Shown here: positions 10,720 through 23,769 of the stretch, piece by piece
Layout: each line of letters begins with the position of its first letter
How positions within the stretch are numbered: the first letter of the stretch is position 1
Origin: Acidimicrobiaceae bacterium
GTDB lineage: Bacteria > Actinomycetota > Acidimicrobiia > Acidimicrobiales > RAAP-2
Assembly (NCBI GenBank): GCA_003138895.1
Contig: PLHJ01000005.1
Span: forward strand, 3,729 to 67,728
Length of the DNA stretch: 64,000 nucleotides
Reading direction: 5' to 3'
Translations under genes and position numbers: made by a program
Notes under the pieces: model-generated
What the model saw: only the letters and a program-made list of their open reading frames with translations
Databases searched by the model: none
Told to the model about the DNA's origin: nothing

Positions 10720-11241
10720 ATGATTGCTGAGTCAGTCTTTCTGTTACCGAATGGAACGTTCTTCGTCGAGTTAATCGTCGTTGCCGTTGTGCTTTTCCTG
10801 GCGACGAAATACATCCTGCCGCCCCTTAATAAGGCGCTCGAAGAACGACAATCCAAAATCAAGGCCGCACTGGACTCCGCCGACGAAGCGCGAGCCGAGG
10901 CCGAAGCCGCGGGTGGCGAGCGCCAAGAAATCTTGAACACCGCACGAAACCAAGCCCGTGACATCATCGCGGCTGCCCAGGCCACTTCGGATCAGGTGAA
11001 GGCGGAAGCGGCCGGACGAGCCCAGGTCGAAGCGGACCGCATCGTCGCCGCCGCGAACGGTGAAGTTGATGCCGCGCGCCAGCGGGCCATCGACGAAGCA
11101 TCCGCTCGCATTGGCGAAATCGTCTTTGACCTGGTCGCCAAAATTGTGGGACGCGAAGTTGATCAGTCCTCGCACCAAGACCTCGTTCGAGAAGCCGTTG
11201 CCGCGCTTAATTCTGAAGCGCAAAAGGCGAGTGGTCGTTAA
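10720..11241 (+). CDS. atpF: F0F1 ATP synthase subunit b
   Basis: N-terminal TM followed by Ala/Glu-rich coiled coil; operon order. Confidence 0.94.
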   Translation: MIAESVFLLPNGTFFVELIVVAVVLFLATKYILPPLNKALEERQSKIKAALDSADEARAEAEAAGGERQEILNTARNQARDIIAAAQATSDQVKAEAAGRAQVEADRIVAAANGEVDAARQRAIDEASARIGEIVFDLVAKIVGREVDQSSHQDLVREAVAALNSEAQKASGR

Positions 11242-11243
11242 TC

Positions 11244-12149
11244 ATGCTGCCCAAGGTTCAGGGATTCGTTGCGGCCGTGCTTGGTCCCTTGGGCCAAGGC
11301 GATCTCTCGACGGTTGCTCGCGAAATTCGAGAGTTTGACTCTCTGGTTCGCTCGCGAAACGACATTCACGATGTTTTAACTGACACGTCGATTGCTCACA
11401 TTGCACGCGGCAACATTGTCCACGAACTCCTGAATGGCAAAGTGCAACCTTCGACGCTCCGACTTCTTTGCTACGTCGCGGTCCAATCGCCCGCGCAGCA
11501 CGTTCCCAAAGAAATCGACGACCTGGCACACACCGCTCATCGAATGAGTGAAGGCCTCGTTGACGAAGTGCCGAGTCTTTCGCTCCTTGAAGCTCGCCGC
11601 CGGGTTGGCGGATTTGCTGACGCCCACCTAGAAGACGTCTCGACGGACAACTTCACCGGTATTGAAGACGACCTCTTTCGCTGGGCGCGTTACGTCGAAG
11701 CAAACGGCGCACTTCGTCGTGAACTCGTTGACCGTGACGCACCGCTCGAAGCGCGCGTTTCTCTCACGACGGAATTACTCAACGGAAAAGTAAGTGCGAC
11801 GGCGCTGGCACTTGCGACCTACGTCATCATCGGCGGCCGTCCACGCGACGTGGTGGGAACACTTGATTTCCTCGTTGACTACGTGGCCAAGTCGCGAGAC
11901 TGGCGAGTGGCGCGGGTCTTTACCGCACGGGCCATGGATGATCAAACTCGCGAGCAGCTCACTGCTTCGCTGCGAGCGGTATCGGGGAAAAACGTAGAGT
12001 TAGAGGTCGCCGAAGACCCTTCACTCTTGGGTGGAGTGCTGGTGGAGATGGGCGACCTTCGAGTGGACGCGACAACGCGAGGTCGGCTTGGGTCACTTCG
12101 TGATGCGGTGAGCCCCGGACATTTTTATGAATCAAATAGCGATCGTTAA
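11244..12149 (+). CDS. atpH: F0F1 ATP synthase subunit delta (long form with internal repeat)
   Basis: Position between atpF and atpA; C-terminal [23 protein letters not shown]. Confidence 0.92.
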   Translation: MLPKVQGFVAAVLGPLGQGDLSTVAREIREFDSLVRSRNDIHDVLTDTSIAHIARGNIVHELLNGKVQPSTLRLLCYVAVQSPAQHVPKEIDDLAHTAHRMSEGLVDEVPSLSLLEARRRVGGFADAHLEDVSTDNFTGIEDDLFRWARYVEANGALRRELVDRDAPLEARVSLTTELLNGKVSATALALATYVIIGGRPRDVVGTLDFLVDYVAKSRDWRVARVFTARAMDDQTREQLTASLRAVSGKNVELEVAEDPSLLGGVLVEMGDLRVDATTRGRLGSLRDAVSPGHFYESNSDR

Positions 12150-12169
12150 CGGAAAAGGAAAAGGAAAAA

Positions 12170-13690
12170 GTGATGACTGAGCTCACGATTAGTGCCAGCG
12201 AAATCACCGATGCGCTGAGGCGCAACGTAACCGAATACACCCCAACGGTGGGCACCGAACAGGTCGGCCGTGTGGTGGAAGTGGGCGACGGTATTGCTCG
12301 CGTTTCGGGTTTGCCATCGGCGAAGGTGAACGAGCTCCTCGAATTTGCCGACGGAACCGTAGGTCTCGCCATGAACCTCGATGAAGAGACCATTGGTGCC
12401 GTGGTTCTTGGTTCCGTGGACGGAATCGAAGAAGAACAGATTGTTCGCGCCACGGGGAAGATTCTCTCGATGCCGGTGGGCGACGCCCTGCTGGGACGCG
12501 TCGTGAACGCTCTCGGTGAGCCCATTGACGGCAAGGGTCCTCTCGTCAATCCGACGATTCGACGCATGGAAGTTCAGGCGCCGGGCATCATCGGTCGCCA
12601 GCCGGTGAGCGAACCGTTGCAGACAGGTATCAAGGCTATTGACGCCATGACCCCAATTGGTCGAGGGCAGCGCGAACTCATTATTGGTGACCGCAAGACC
12701 GGTAAGACGACGGTTGCCGTTGACACGATCTTGAATCAAAAGGGCCTGGGTGTGAAGTGCATCTACGTGGCCGTTGGTCAAAAGAACTCGTCCGTCGCCC
12801 AGACCGTGAAGATCCTGGAAGACTTTGGCGCACTCGAGTACACGGTGGTCGTCGTGGCTTCAGCCGGTGACCCCGCACCGTTCAAGTTTCTCGCGCCCTA
12901 CGCCGGTTGCGCCATTGGACAAGAGTGGATGGAAAATGGCCAGCACGCATTGGTGGTCTACGACGACCTCTCTAAGCAGGCCGAGGCGTACCGACAGATT
13001 TCGCTGCTGCTGCGTCGTCCACCGGGCCGCGAGGCGTACCCCGGTGACGTGTTCTATTTGCACAGTCGACTTCTCGAGCGCGCCGCCAAATTGAGCGACG
13101 AACTCGGTGGAGGGTCGCTTACGGCTCTTCCCATCATCGAAACCAAGGCCGGCGACATTTCGGCGTACATCCCGACGAACGTAATTTCGATTACCGACGG
13201 ACAGGTGTTCTTGGAAGCCGACCTCTTTTATTCGGGTGTTCGTCCCGCCATCAACGTGGGCAACTCGGTGAGTCGAGTCGGTAGCGCTGCTCAGATTAAG
13301 GCCATGAAGTCAGTATCGGGAACCCTCAAGATTGACCTGGCGCAGTTCCGAGACCTGGAGTCGTTCGCGACTTTTGGATCCGAACTCGACAAGTCGTCCC
13401 AGCAACAATTGGACCGTGGTTACCGTCTGACCGAACTGTTGAAGCAGTCGCTCAACGCTCCGGTGCCAGTAGAAGAGCAAGTCATTGTCATCTATGCGGG
13501 TACCAAGGGTTGGCTTGATGAGGTGCCCATTAGCGACGTTCGAAGGTTCGAGAGCGAAATGCTGACGACCTTTCGAGCCAAGCACAAGGACCTGCTTGAT
13601 CAGATTCGCACTACGGGTGCACTGCCCGACACGGCAGCGATTGACGCGGCGCTGGAATCATTCCGCCACGGCTTTGCAATCAGCAACTAG
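12170..13690 (+). CDS. atpA: F0F1 ATP synthase subunit alpha
   Basis: [39 protein letters not shown]. Confidence 0.98.
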   Translation: MMTELTISASEITDALRRNVTEYTPTVGTEQVGRVVEVGDGIARVSGLPSAKVNELLEFADGTVGLAMNLDEETIGAVVLGSVDGIEEEQIVRATGKILSMPVGDALLGRVVNALGEPIDGKGPLVNPTIRRMEVQAPGIIGRQPVSEPLQTGIKAIDAMTPIGRGQRELIIGDRKTGKTTVAVDTILNQKGLGVKCIYVAVGQKNSSVAQTVKILEDFGALEYTVVVVASAGDPAPFKFLAPYAGCAIGQEWMENGQHALVVYDDLSKQAEAYRQISLLLRRPPGREAYPGDVFYLHSRLLERAAKLSDELGGGSLTALPIIETKAGDISAYIPTNVISITDGQVFLEADLFYSGVRPAINVGNSVSRVGSAAQIKAMKSVSGTLKIDLAQFRDLESFATFGSELDKSSQQQLDRGYRLTELLKQSLNAPVPVEEQVIVIYAGTKGWLDEVPISDVRRFESEMLTTFRAKHKDLLDQIRTTGALPDTAAIDAALESFRHGFAISN

Positions 13691-13724
13691 TCAGTAGTAG
13701 TCGAGCGAGGAAAGGAGGCAACCC

Positions 13725-16059
<2,335 letters not shown>

Positions 16060-16063
16060 CACA

Positions 16064-16492
16064 GTGCCCGTACTGCACGTTGAGATAGTGACACCAGAAT
16101 CGTCGTTGTGGGAGGGAGACGCCACGGCGCTTATTGCTCGATCCTCTGACGGCAACTTCACCATCCTTCCTGAGCACACGGCCGTCATTGGCGACTTGGT
16201 GCCCGGCGTTCTTCGGGTGGAAACAGCGGAGGGTGAACTTTCGTTCGTTGAACACGGTGGCTATTTTCAAGTTAATACTGATCACGACGCCGACGCCACG
16301 ACGGCAACGGTGTTGGTCGGAACAGCCGAGCGAACCTCGGACATCGACGTAGCTCGCGCCGAAGCGGCGAAGGCAACCGCCGAAGCGGCGCTCGCGGCGA
16401 CGAATCGTGAAGGCGACCTTGACGATGCTGTTCTTCAGTCGGCTCGTGATGCGTTGGCGCGCGCTGAACTGCGCCTCGGTGCCGCGAAGTAA
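16064..16492 (+). CDS. atpC: F0F1 ATP synthase subunit epsilon
   Basis: In-frame GTG at 16064: (M)PVLHVEIVTPESSLWEGDATALIARSSDGNFTILPEHT; operon end. Confidence 0.94.
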   Translation: MPVLHVEIVTPESSLWEGDATALIARSSDGNFTILPEHTAVIGDLVPGVLRVETAEGELSFVEHGGYFQVNTDHDADATTATVLVGTAERTSDIDVARAEAAKATAEAALAATNREGDLDDAVLQSARDALARAELRLGAAK

Positions 16493-16924
16493 TTAACGCG
16501 CGGAGACGTACTCCAGCAGTTCCGTCTTCTCACGTTCTAACTCGTGAAGTCGAGCGTGAACAACGTCACCAATGGACACAATGCCGACGAGTGATTCGCC
16601 GTCGGTTACTGGGATGTGACGTACGCGCATCTCGGTCATGAGTTCCATTAACTCGAGGGTCGTGGAACTGGGTGAGCACACCGTGATATTCACCGTCATG
16701 AGTTCACTTACTCGCTGGTCGAGGACGCCTTCTTCGCCATTGGCAAGTGCTCGCACGACGTCACGCTCGCTCAAAATTCCCACCAGTGGGGGCGTTGCGC
16801 CCACCACAACGAGCGCGCCTATGCCGCGTTCACGAAGCAGTTGGACGGCGTCGCCCACGAGTTGTGACTGATTGATTGTCGCAACCGCAGAACCCTTTTG
16901 CTGCAAAAGTTCAGACACCTTCAT
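16493..16924 (-). CDS. CBS-domain pair protein
   Basis: Two CBS repeats: VVGATPPLVGILSERDVVRAL and RHIPVTDGESLVGIVSIGDVV. Confidence 0.9.
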   Translation of the reverse strand: MKVSELLQQKGSAVATINQSQLVGDAVQLLRERGIGALVVVGATPPLVGILSERDVVRALANGEEGVLDQRVSELMTVNITVCSPSSTTLELMELMTEMRVRHIPVTDGESLVGIVSIGDVVHARLHELEREKTELLEYVSAR

Positions 16925-17014
16925 AGATCCTCCTTGACCTACGACGCGCTGCGCGCCAGGAGATTCGTCTCCTTATTGGACACTACGCCTCAAAAGTGGC
17001 GGCCGCTCGGGTCT

Positions 17015-18001
17015 TTAAAAACCCGCGATCGTGAACTCATTGAGCTTGTTATGGCGGTGAAACGTCTCAATGGTCCGCACCGTGCCCGACTTGGAGCGCA
17101 CGACCAGGGACTGGGTGGTGGCGCCAAAATCGTGAAATCGAACACCGCGAAGAAAGTCGCCGTCGGTGATGGCGGTGGCACAAAAGAAACAATCGCCGCC
17201 CACGAGATCATCAGTCGTCAAGATTTTTTGCGTGTCGTAGCCGAGTGAGGAAGCACTCTTTTTGAGTTCCTCGTCTTCGGTCCAGAGGCGGCTCTGAATC
17301 TCGCCTCCGAGGCCCTTTAAGGCCGCCGCGGCGATTACGGCTTCGGGTGTTCCCCCGACGCCCATCAGAATGTCGGCACCCGAATGCGGCCACGCAGTCG
17401 CGATGGCCCCGGCGACGTCGCCGTCGCCAATGGACACCACGCGAGCACCGGCGTCACGAATCTCCGCCACAAGATCGTCGTGGCGCGGACGTTCGAGCAC
17501 CACCACACCCAATTCTTGGACGGGCTTGTTGAGGCACTTTGAAAGCTCCGTGAGATTTTCTTTGACGGTGGCTTCGAGACTCACGACGCCACGACCCTTG
17601 GGTCCGACGGCGAGTTTCTCCGCGTAAAAGAACGGTCCCGGGTTGAACATGGTGCCTCGTCCAGATATGGCAATGACCGACAGTGCGCCGTTTTGGCCCT
17701 TGGCCGTGGGGCGTGTGCCATCAATGGGATCAACGGCGACGTCCACGAGCGGGGGTCGCCCGTCGCCCACGTGCTCGCCGTTAAAGAGCATCGGCGCTTG
17801 GTCTTTTTCACCTTCTCCAATGACCACGACTCCGTCCATGGTCACCGAGGTAAGAACGTGACGCATGGCGTCCACCGCAGCCTTATCGGCAGCAATTTTG
17901 TCGCCCCGTCCCGACCATCGGGCCGCCGCGATGGCCGCCGCTTCGGTGACACGAATGAGTTCGAGGGCAATGTTGCGATCGGGGCGGGCGGGCGTCTGCA
18001 C
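17015..18001 (-). CDS. glpX: Class II fructose-1,6-bisphosphatase (GlpX); start uncertain, GTG at 18001 preferred
   Basis: VVIGEGEKDQAPMLFNGEHVG, DVAVDPIDGT, GVGGTPEAVIAAAALK. Confidence 0.93.
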   Translation of the reverse strand: MQTPARPDRNIALELIRVTEAAAIAAARWSGRGDKIAADKAAVDAMRHVLTSVTMDGVVVIGEGEKDQAPMLFNGEHVGDGRPPLVDVAVDPIDGTRPTAKGQNGALSVIAISGRGTMFNPGPFFYAEKLAVGPKGRGVVSLEATVKENLTELSKCLNKPVQELGVVVLERPRHDDLVAEIRDAGARVVSIGDGDVAGAIATAWPHSGADILMGVGGTPEAVIAAAALKGLGGEIQSRLWTEDEELKKSASSLGYDTQKILTTDDLVGGDCFFCATAITDGDFLRGVRFHDFGATTQSLVVRSKSGTVRTIETFHRHNKLNEFTIAGF

Positions 18002-18086
18002 CCCAAAAGAGTAGTGGGGAGCGACTACGAACGCGCTAAAACTATGCGATTCATGCCAACTTGCCGCAGCGACAATACTTGAAGGC

Positions 18087-19349
18087 ATGACGCAACTCGT
18101 AGTGAAGCCTGCGGGACCGCTTTCGGGTGTTGTGCGGGCGTACGGTGCCAAAAACGCGGTCTTGAAGGAGATGGCGGCCTGCCTATTGGCAACCGGCGAG
18201 CACCATCTCACGAACGTGCCGAACATTACTGACGTCGCTACGATGGCCGAACTCTTGGTGGCGCTTGGTTGTCAGGTTCGAAGAGACGACCACGAACTCT
18301 GGATTTCCGTGCCCGAAGCGGGGGCTCTTTCGCCGGTCGCTCCCGCGCATCTTTTTGAAGCCATGCGCGCGTCGCTCGTGGTACTTGGACCGCTACTGGC
18401 GCGCTGTGGACAAGCCAACATGGCCTTGCCGGGTGGCGATGACTTTGGCCAGCGACCAATCAATTTTCACACCGACGGGCTGAGTGCAATGGGCGCGCGT
18501 TTTCACAACAATCGAAGTTCTATCCACGCAACGCTCGAAGGACTGCGACTGCAGTGCGCGCGAATCACACTCGAATATCCCAGTCATACCGCTACGGACA
18601 ATTTGCTCATGGCAGCAGTGCTCGCCAACGGCCGCTCCGTTATTGAGAACGCTGCTCGAGAACCAGAAGTCGAAGACCTTGGTCGACAGCTGCAGGCCAT
18701 GGGAGCAAAGATTGATGGTCTCGGAACATCTCGTTTGACGATTGAGGGCGTGGAAGAACTCTCTCCGGCGACGCACGACGTCATTCCTGACCGCGTAGTG
18801 AGCGCGACGTACTTGGCCGCGGGGATTATCACCGGCGGCGCCGTACGCGTGAGTGACGCTCGAGCTGATCACATGGAAATGTTGATTCGAAAGTTCGAAA
18901 CTATGGGAGCCGAGATTGATGTGTCGGGTGAAGGAGTGCTCGCGAGAGGTCCCGATCAACTCTTAGGCTGTGACGTGGCGACCTTGCCGTATCCAGGAGT
19001 GGCCACGGACTACAAGCCCCTCATTACGACGCTGCTCTGCGTGGCGAGCGGGGTGTCGGTCGTGACAGAAAATCTCTTCGCAGGACGATTTCGCTATGTC
19101 GACGAATTGGTTCGCTTGGGCGCTCTCATTACGACCGAGGGGCACCACGCCTTGATTCGCGGGGTGAACAAACTCAACGGAACGTCGGTGAATGCTACGG
19201 ACATTCGTGCCGCGGCAGCGTTGTCCCTCGCGGGACTCGTGGCTGAGGGCGAGACAATTATTTCTGGTCTCGAGCACCTCGACCGGGGCTACGACGATTT
19301 CGTCGGTCGCATTAAATCCCTAGGCGCCACGGTAGAACGCACCTCGTGA
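18087..19349 (+). CDS. murA: UDP-N-acetylglucosamine 1-carboxyvinyltransferase
   Basis: GAKNAVLKEMAACLLA, LEYPSHTATDNLLMAAVLANG, TDYKPLITTLL, DIRAAAALSLAGLVAEGET. Confidence 0.95.
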   Translation: MTQLVVKPAGPLSGVVRAYGAKNAVLKEMAACLLATGEHHLTNVPNITDVATMAELLVALGCQVRRDDHELWISVPEAGALSPVAPAHLFEAMRASLVVLGPLLARCGQANMALPGGDDFGQRPINFHTDGLSAMGARFHNNRSSIHATLEGLRLQCARITLEYPSHTATDNLLMAAVLANGRSVIENAAREPEVEDLGRQLQAMGAKIDGLGTSRLTIEGVEELSPATHDVIPDRVVSATYLAAGIITGGAVRVSDARADHMEMLIRKFETMGAEIDVSGEGVLARGPDQLLGCDVATLPYPGVATDYKPLITTLLCVASGVSVVTENLFAGRFRYVDELVRLGALITTEGHHALIRGVNKLNGTSVNATDIRAAAALSLAGLVAEGETIISGLEHLDRGYDDFVGRIKSLGATVERTS

Positions 19350-20308
19350 TTCCTCGCGAACCCGACACCCTGGTAGCCCTCGCGAAGCAGGGATCGCGCA
19401 CAGCTCTCGCTCGCCTCATGACCTACGTGGAATCCGGTGGCGACACGCAGCGTGCCACGACGGCACTGGCGTACCTGTCAAACGAGCCCTACGTCGTCGG
19501 AATAACTGGTCCTCCCGGCGCAGGGAAGTCCACGCTGACAGACCAACTCATTACGCGCGCGCTTAACGAAGGATCGTTCGATGGCGAGGGAGCGTTCGCT
19601 GAGGTGGGCATTCTTTGTGTCGATCCGAGTTCGCCCTTCACGGGCGGTGCCATTCTTGGTGACCGTGTTCGCATGCAGGATCACGCGACGAATGAGAAGG
19701 TGTTTATTCGTTCCATGGCCACGCGTGGGCATCTCGGCGGACTTTCCTTAGCCGTACCTGACGCTCTCCGGGTGCTCGGCTGTGCCGGGTTTGAATTGGC
19801 GCTCGTAGAAACGGTGGGCGTTGGTCAGATGGAAGTGGATATTGTCTCGACCGCTGACACAACCGTCGTGGTGACCAATCCAGGATGGGGTGACGCCATG
19901 CAAGCCAACAAGGCCGGCCTCTTGGAAATTGCGGACCTCTTTGTCATCAACAAGGCTGACCGCGCCGGCGTGCGTGAAACCCGTCGTGACTTAGAGCAAA
20001 TGCTTGATCTGGGAGAAGAGCGTTCGTGGCGACCCCCGATTGTGGAGACGGTGGCCACGGGAGGATCCGGCGTTGAAGAGTTGTGGCGAGCGCTGAGCGA
20101 ACATCGCCAGTACTTGTTGAAATCAGGAGATTTCACTCGTCGACGTCGCCTGCGAACGCGTGTTGAATTTGACAGAGTTCTCTCGGCCATGGTCCAATCG
20201 ACCGTGCAAACAATTGCCGGCGGCGCCGCTTACGAAACGCAACTCGAAGCCCTCGAGCAACACGTCATTGACCCGTACAGTGCGGCTGAACTCTTGTTGG
20301 ATCTTTAA
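19346..20308 (+). CDS. meaB: MeaB/ArgK-type G3E GTPase (methylmalonyl-CoA mutase chaperone family)
   Basis: VGITGPPGAGKSTLTDQL, VDPSSPFTGGAILGDRVRM, VETVGVGQMEVDI. Confidence 0.93.
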   Translation: MIPREPDTLVALAKQGSRTALARLMTYVESGGDTQRATTALAYLSNEPYVVGITGPPGAGKSTLTDQLITRALNEGSFDGEGAFAEVGILCVDPSSPFTGGAILGDRVRMQDHATNEKVFIRSMATRGHLGGLSLAVPDALRVLGCAGFELALVETVGVGQMEVDIVSTADTTVVVTNPGWGDAMQANKAGLLEIADLFVINKADRAGVRETRRDLEQMLDLGEERSWRPPIVETVATGGSGVEELWRALSEHRQYLLKSGDFTRRRRLRTRVEFDRVLSAMVQSTVQTIAGGAAYETQLEALEQHVIDPYSAAELLLDL

Positions 20309-20760
20309 TGCTGGCGGTCAGCGTGGCGTCCGATATTTTGTACGTGGTGCACATCATGGTTGCGCTCGCCACTTTTTCGGTGCTCATCGCTATGCGTACG
20401 TCGGTGGCGATGCTCGTTAAGTCGCCCGGTAATGAAAAATTGACGAATAGGTTTCCTCCGGGACGTAACTGGGCGGGTCGCATTATCCATCTGCTCCCTC
20501 TTTCGGGACTAGCGCTTTCACTCAGTGAAGGTCACGACGACTCGCTAGGTCATCCGTGGATTGGCGTGGGATTCCTTTGTTATCTCGCGGCCGCTGGATT
20601 ACTCGAAGCTCGCGTATTCCCCTTGGAGCGGTCAGTCGCCTCGACCCTCGCGGCCGGTGAGGATGTTTCGAAGAGCGTGGGACGTCAACTGGGAAGTCGC
20701 TTGGACACCGTTTTGACGATTCTCGCGATCGCGGTCATCGTGATGGTGGTGCAGTTTTAA
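20308..20760 (+). CDS. Membrane protein of unknown function (DUF2269-like, tentative)
   Basis: Four hydrophobic helices; start overlaps meaB stop. Confidence 0.6.
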   Translation: MLAVSVASDILYVVHIMVALATFSVLIAMRTSVAMLVKSPGNEKLTNRFPPGRNWAGRIIHLLPLSGLALSLSEGHDDSLGHPWIGVGFLCYLAAAGLLEARVFPLERSVASTLAAGEDVSKSVGRQLGSRLDTVLTILAIAVIVMVVQF

Positions 20761-22013
20761 AGAAACGAAGCGCGTCCGACCATGCCCGCAGCAACGGTCG
20801 CGTTTGATTTCTCATCAATGAGCACAAAACTGCCGGTAATCCGGTTTTCTTGGTACTCGTCGACGACAATCGGGTCGGCCGTCTGAATTTGTATAACCCC
20901 AATGTCGTTGGTGGCGAGTTGCCCTGCGTCGTGAATTGAAAGATTGGAAATGTCCACGACGCCTTCAATGGCACTTATGCGCGCTGGTGTCGAGCGCGTC
21001 GTGTGCTTCAGTCGTAGGCGCTGTCCAGTGGAAAGCGGCTGTTCACCGAACCAGCAAACGGTGGCCAGCACCTCTCGCGTCACGCGCGGCAAAGGAGAAA
21101 CGGCTAAGAGATCACCGCGTCCCGCGTCAGTATCGTCGGCCAGGTCGACGTCCACGGAAATTCCCGGCGGCGCTTCTTGCACGTCACCTTGTGGTGACGT
21201 GATTGCGCGAATTGTCGTCTTGACGTTGGCGGGAAGAAGTGACACCGTGTCACCAACGTGAATAGTTTTGCCACTCACCATGCCGGCGTAGGTGCGTCCG
21301 CCGCCGGATTGGCGAAGTACCCACTGGATAGGAAGTCGTGCGCCACTGAGTGACGAGGCCCATGATCCGGTGTAGGCCTGCTCGAGGGCACTGAGCACGG
21401 TCGGGCCGTTGTACCAACCGGCCGCGGCCGAGGCGTCGACGACGTTGTCGCCGTTCAGCGCCGAAACGGGAATAACGAGTGGATTTTCAAAACCCAGTTG
21501 TTCGGCGAGCGCGTGCACTTCTTTCACCACGAGATCAAAGGGTTCTTGTTCCCAACTCGCCACGTCCATTTTGTTCGCGGCCACAATGACGGTGCGCACT
21601 CCGAGCAATGCCGCGATGCAGAGGTGGCGACGCGTTTGTTCCTTGAGACCTTGGTTGACATCGAGAACCACGAGCGCGAGGTCCGCGTTCGAAGCGCCCG
21701 TGGCCATGTTGCGCGTGTACTGAATATGACCAGGACAGTCAGCGATAACAAATTTTCGAGTGGGGGTCGCGGCGTAGCGGTACGCCACGTCGATGGTTAT
21801 TCCTTGTTCGCGTTCCGCGCGAAGACCATCGGTCACAAAACTCAGGTCGAGGTCACCCACTCCGCGTTTCGACGACGCTTGTACCACGGCGTCTAATTGA
21901 TCGTCGAAGAGTTGACGAGTGTCGACGAGTAATCGACCAATCAGCGTCGATTTTCCATCGTCCACGGAACCAACCGTGGCGAAACGTAGGAGTTCCTTGC
22001 TTGCTTGGGTCAC
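20757..22013 (-). CDS. cysN: Sulfate adenylyltransferase subunit 1 (GTPase)
   Basis: GSVDDGKSTLIGRLL, DCPGHIQYTRNMATGAS, AANKMD; next to cysD. Confidence 0.95.
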   Translation of the reverse strand: MTQASKELLRFATVGSVDDGKSTLIGRLLVDTRQLFDDQLDAVVQASSKRGVGDLDLSFVTDGLRAEREQGITIDVAYRYAATPTRKFVIADCPGHIQYTRNMATGASNADLALVVLDVNQGLKEQTRRHLCIAALLGVRTVIVAANKMDVASWEQEPFDLVVKEVHALAEQLGFENPLVIPVSALNGDNVVDASAAAGWYNGPTVLSALEQAYTGSWASSLSGARLPIQWVLRQSGGGRTYAGMVSGKTIHVGDTVSLLPANVKTTIRAITSPQGDVQEAPPGISVDVDLADDTDAGRGDLLAVSPLPRVTREVLATVCWFGEQPLSTGQRLRLKHTTRSTPARISAIEGVVDISNLSIHDAGQLATNDIGVIQIQTADPIVVDEYQENRITGSFVLIDEKSNATVAAGMVGRASFL

Positions 22014-22937
22014 TTAAAAGTAACCCTCGCGTTTGCGATCCTCCATCGCTGTTTCAGAAAATTTGTCATCGGCGCGAGTCGCGCCACGTTCTGAAACATT
22101 GGCCGTTGCTACTTCGTGAATGATGGCCGCGACGTCGTCGGCATCGGAAACAACTGCACCAGTGCAGGAGGCGTCGCCAACGGTGCGATAGCGCACGCGC
22201 TTTCGAATCACCGTTTCATTTTCGCGAGGCACAATCCATTCGCACAGTGCCAACCACATGCCGTCGCGTTGGACGAGGTCGCGCTCATGAGCAAAGTAGA
22301 TCGAAGGCAAATCAACGTTCTCGCGTTGGATGTATTGCCACACGTCTAGTTCGGTCCAGTCCGACAACGGGAACGCCCGAAGATGTTCGCCGGGATTGAC
22401 CTTTCCCTGGTAGAGCTGCCAGAGCTCGGGACGTTGGTGACGCGGATCCCACTGTCCAAAGGCATCACGGAACGAGAGAATTCGTTCTTTCGCGCGCGCT
22501 TTGTCTTCGTCGCGACGAGCGCCACCGAAGGCGGCATCAAAACCGTGTTCATTTATTGCATCGAGCAAACTCACCGTTTGCAAACGATTGCGCAGTCCAA
22601 GCGCACCGGGGTCAGCAACGCGACCTTGATCAATGGAGTCTTGAACCTTCGCGACGACGAGTTGAGCACCCAACTTCTTCACGGTGGCGTCACGAAAATC
22701 GAGCACCTCTTGGAAGTTGTGTCCGGTGTCAACGTGAAGAACGGGGAAGGGAAGGTGCTGAGGCGCAAATGCTTTGACCGCGAGGTGCAGCAGTACGGCG
22801 GAGTCTTTACCTCCCGAAAAGAGAAGCACCGGTCGCTCGCATTCAGCGGCTACTTCACGCAAAATGAAGATGGCGTGGGCTTCCAATAAGTCCAAGTGGT
22901 CGATGCCTCGGGTGGGCTGGGGGAGGGTCGTCGTCAT
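22014..22937 (-). CDS. cysD: Sulfate adenylyltransferase subunit 2
   Basis: LLFSGGKDSAVLLHLA PP-loop, LHVDTGHNFQEVLDFRD, RYRTVGDASCTGAV; ATG at 22937 preferred. Confidence 0.95.
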   Translation of the reverse strand: MTTTLPQPTRGIDHLDLLEAHAIFILREVAAECERPVLLFSGGKDSAVLLHLAVKAFAPQHLPFPVLHVDTGHNFQEVLDFRDATVKKLGAQLVVAKVQDSIDQGRVADPGALGLRNRLQTVSLLDAINEHGFDAAFGGARRDEDKARAKERILSFRDAFGQWDPRHQRPELWQLYQGKVNPGEHLRAFPLSDWTELDVWQYIQRENVDLPSIYFAHERDLVQRDGMWLALCEWIVPRENETVIRKRVRYRTVGDASCTGAVVSDADDVAAIIHEVATANVSERGATRADDKFSETAMEDRKREGYF

Positions 22938-23022
22938 GAGAAGATGGGTCCTACGAAGTGTTGTAGTCAATTCTATAAACCTGATTGATACAGTCAACTC
23001 TTCGATTAGAACATAGGTGGAT

Positions 23023-23694
23023 ATGAGTACTTCGACGCACGACTTTTATGACGAACTTGTTACAACGTCACAAGGCTTTGAAACGGCGACGCCGAGTGAG
23101 ATTCTTCACTGGACCTTCGAACGCTTTGGTGCCAACGTCGCGATGGCCTGTTCCTTTGAAGACGTCGCACTGTTGCACATCTTGTTGCAACAACGTCCTA
23201 AGACGGAGATCATTTTTCTCGACACGCTCGGTCACTTCTACGAGACCTACAAATTCGTCGATCAAATTGAACGAGAGTGGAAGCTCAATCTCACGAGAAC
23301 GAAACCAGGTCCCGACGCTGACGCGTGGCCCTGTGGCACCGAGCAGTGCTGCGCTCTTCGAAAGGTTGAGCCCTTAAAGCGCGCCGTCCAAGGTAAGGCC
23401 GCGTGGATTACCGCGGTGAAGCGCTCGGACGCAGCAACCAGGGCCACGATGCCGATTGTGTCCTGGGACGACAAATTCGGACTGGTGAAAGTAAATCCGC
23501 TCGCTAATTGGAGTGACGACGATGTGGCGTATTACTTGCGCGATCAAGGGCTCCCGGAACACCCCCTGTGGGCGAAGGGCTACGCCTCAATTGGTTGTGC
23601 CGCAATGACCGTGAAGCCAGCGCCAGGAGCTGATCGAAGGTCAGGCCGATGGGCGGGCCTCGACAAGGACGAATGCGGGCTCCACGAGGCCTAG
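23023..23694 (+). CDS. cysH: Phosphoadenylyl/adenylyl-sulfate reductase family protein
   Basis: FLDTLGHFYETY, CCALRKVEPLKRAV, GCAAMTVKPAPGADRRSGRW, ECGLHEA; divergent from cysDN. Confidence 0.92.
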   Translation: MSTSTHDFYDELVTTSQGFETATPSEILHWTFERFGANVAMACSFEDVALLHILLQQRPKTEIIFLDTLGHFYETYKFVDQIEREWKLNLTRTKPGPDADAWPCGTEQCCALRKVEPLKRAVQGKAAWITAVKRSDAATRATMPIVSWDDKFGLVKVNPLANWSDDDVAYYLRDQGLPEHPLWAKGYASIGCAAMTVKPAPGADRRSGRWAGLDKDECGLHEA

Positions 23695-23769
23695 TATCCA
23701 CTAAAAATAAGGCTTTTCGCACTACCGTTTTTATGACATGTCAACGGTGGTGGGACAAGGGATTGCCGG

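Noticed and set aside
17015-18226. Full-length 403-aa GlpX ORF start at 18226
   Set aside because: The N-terminal extension runs across the murA start and lacks family similarity; an internal GTG near 18001 is more plausible.
19346-20308. MeaB as evidence of a methylmalonyl-CoA mutase operon
   Set aside because: No mutase subunits adjacent; the partner must be elsewhere, so no pathway claim is made.
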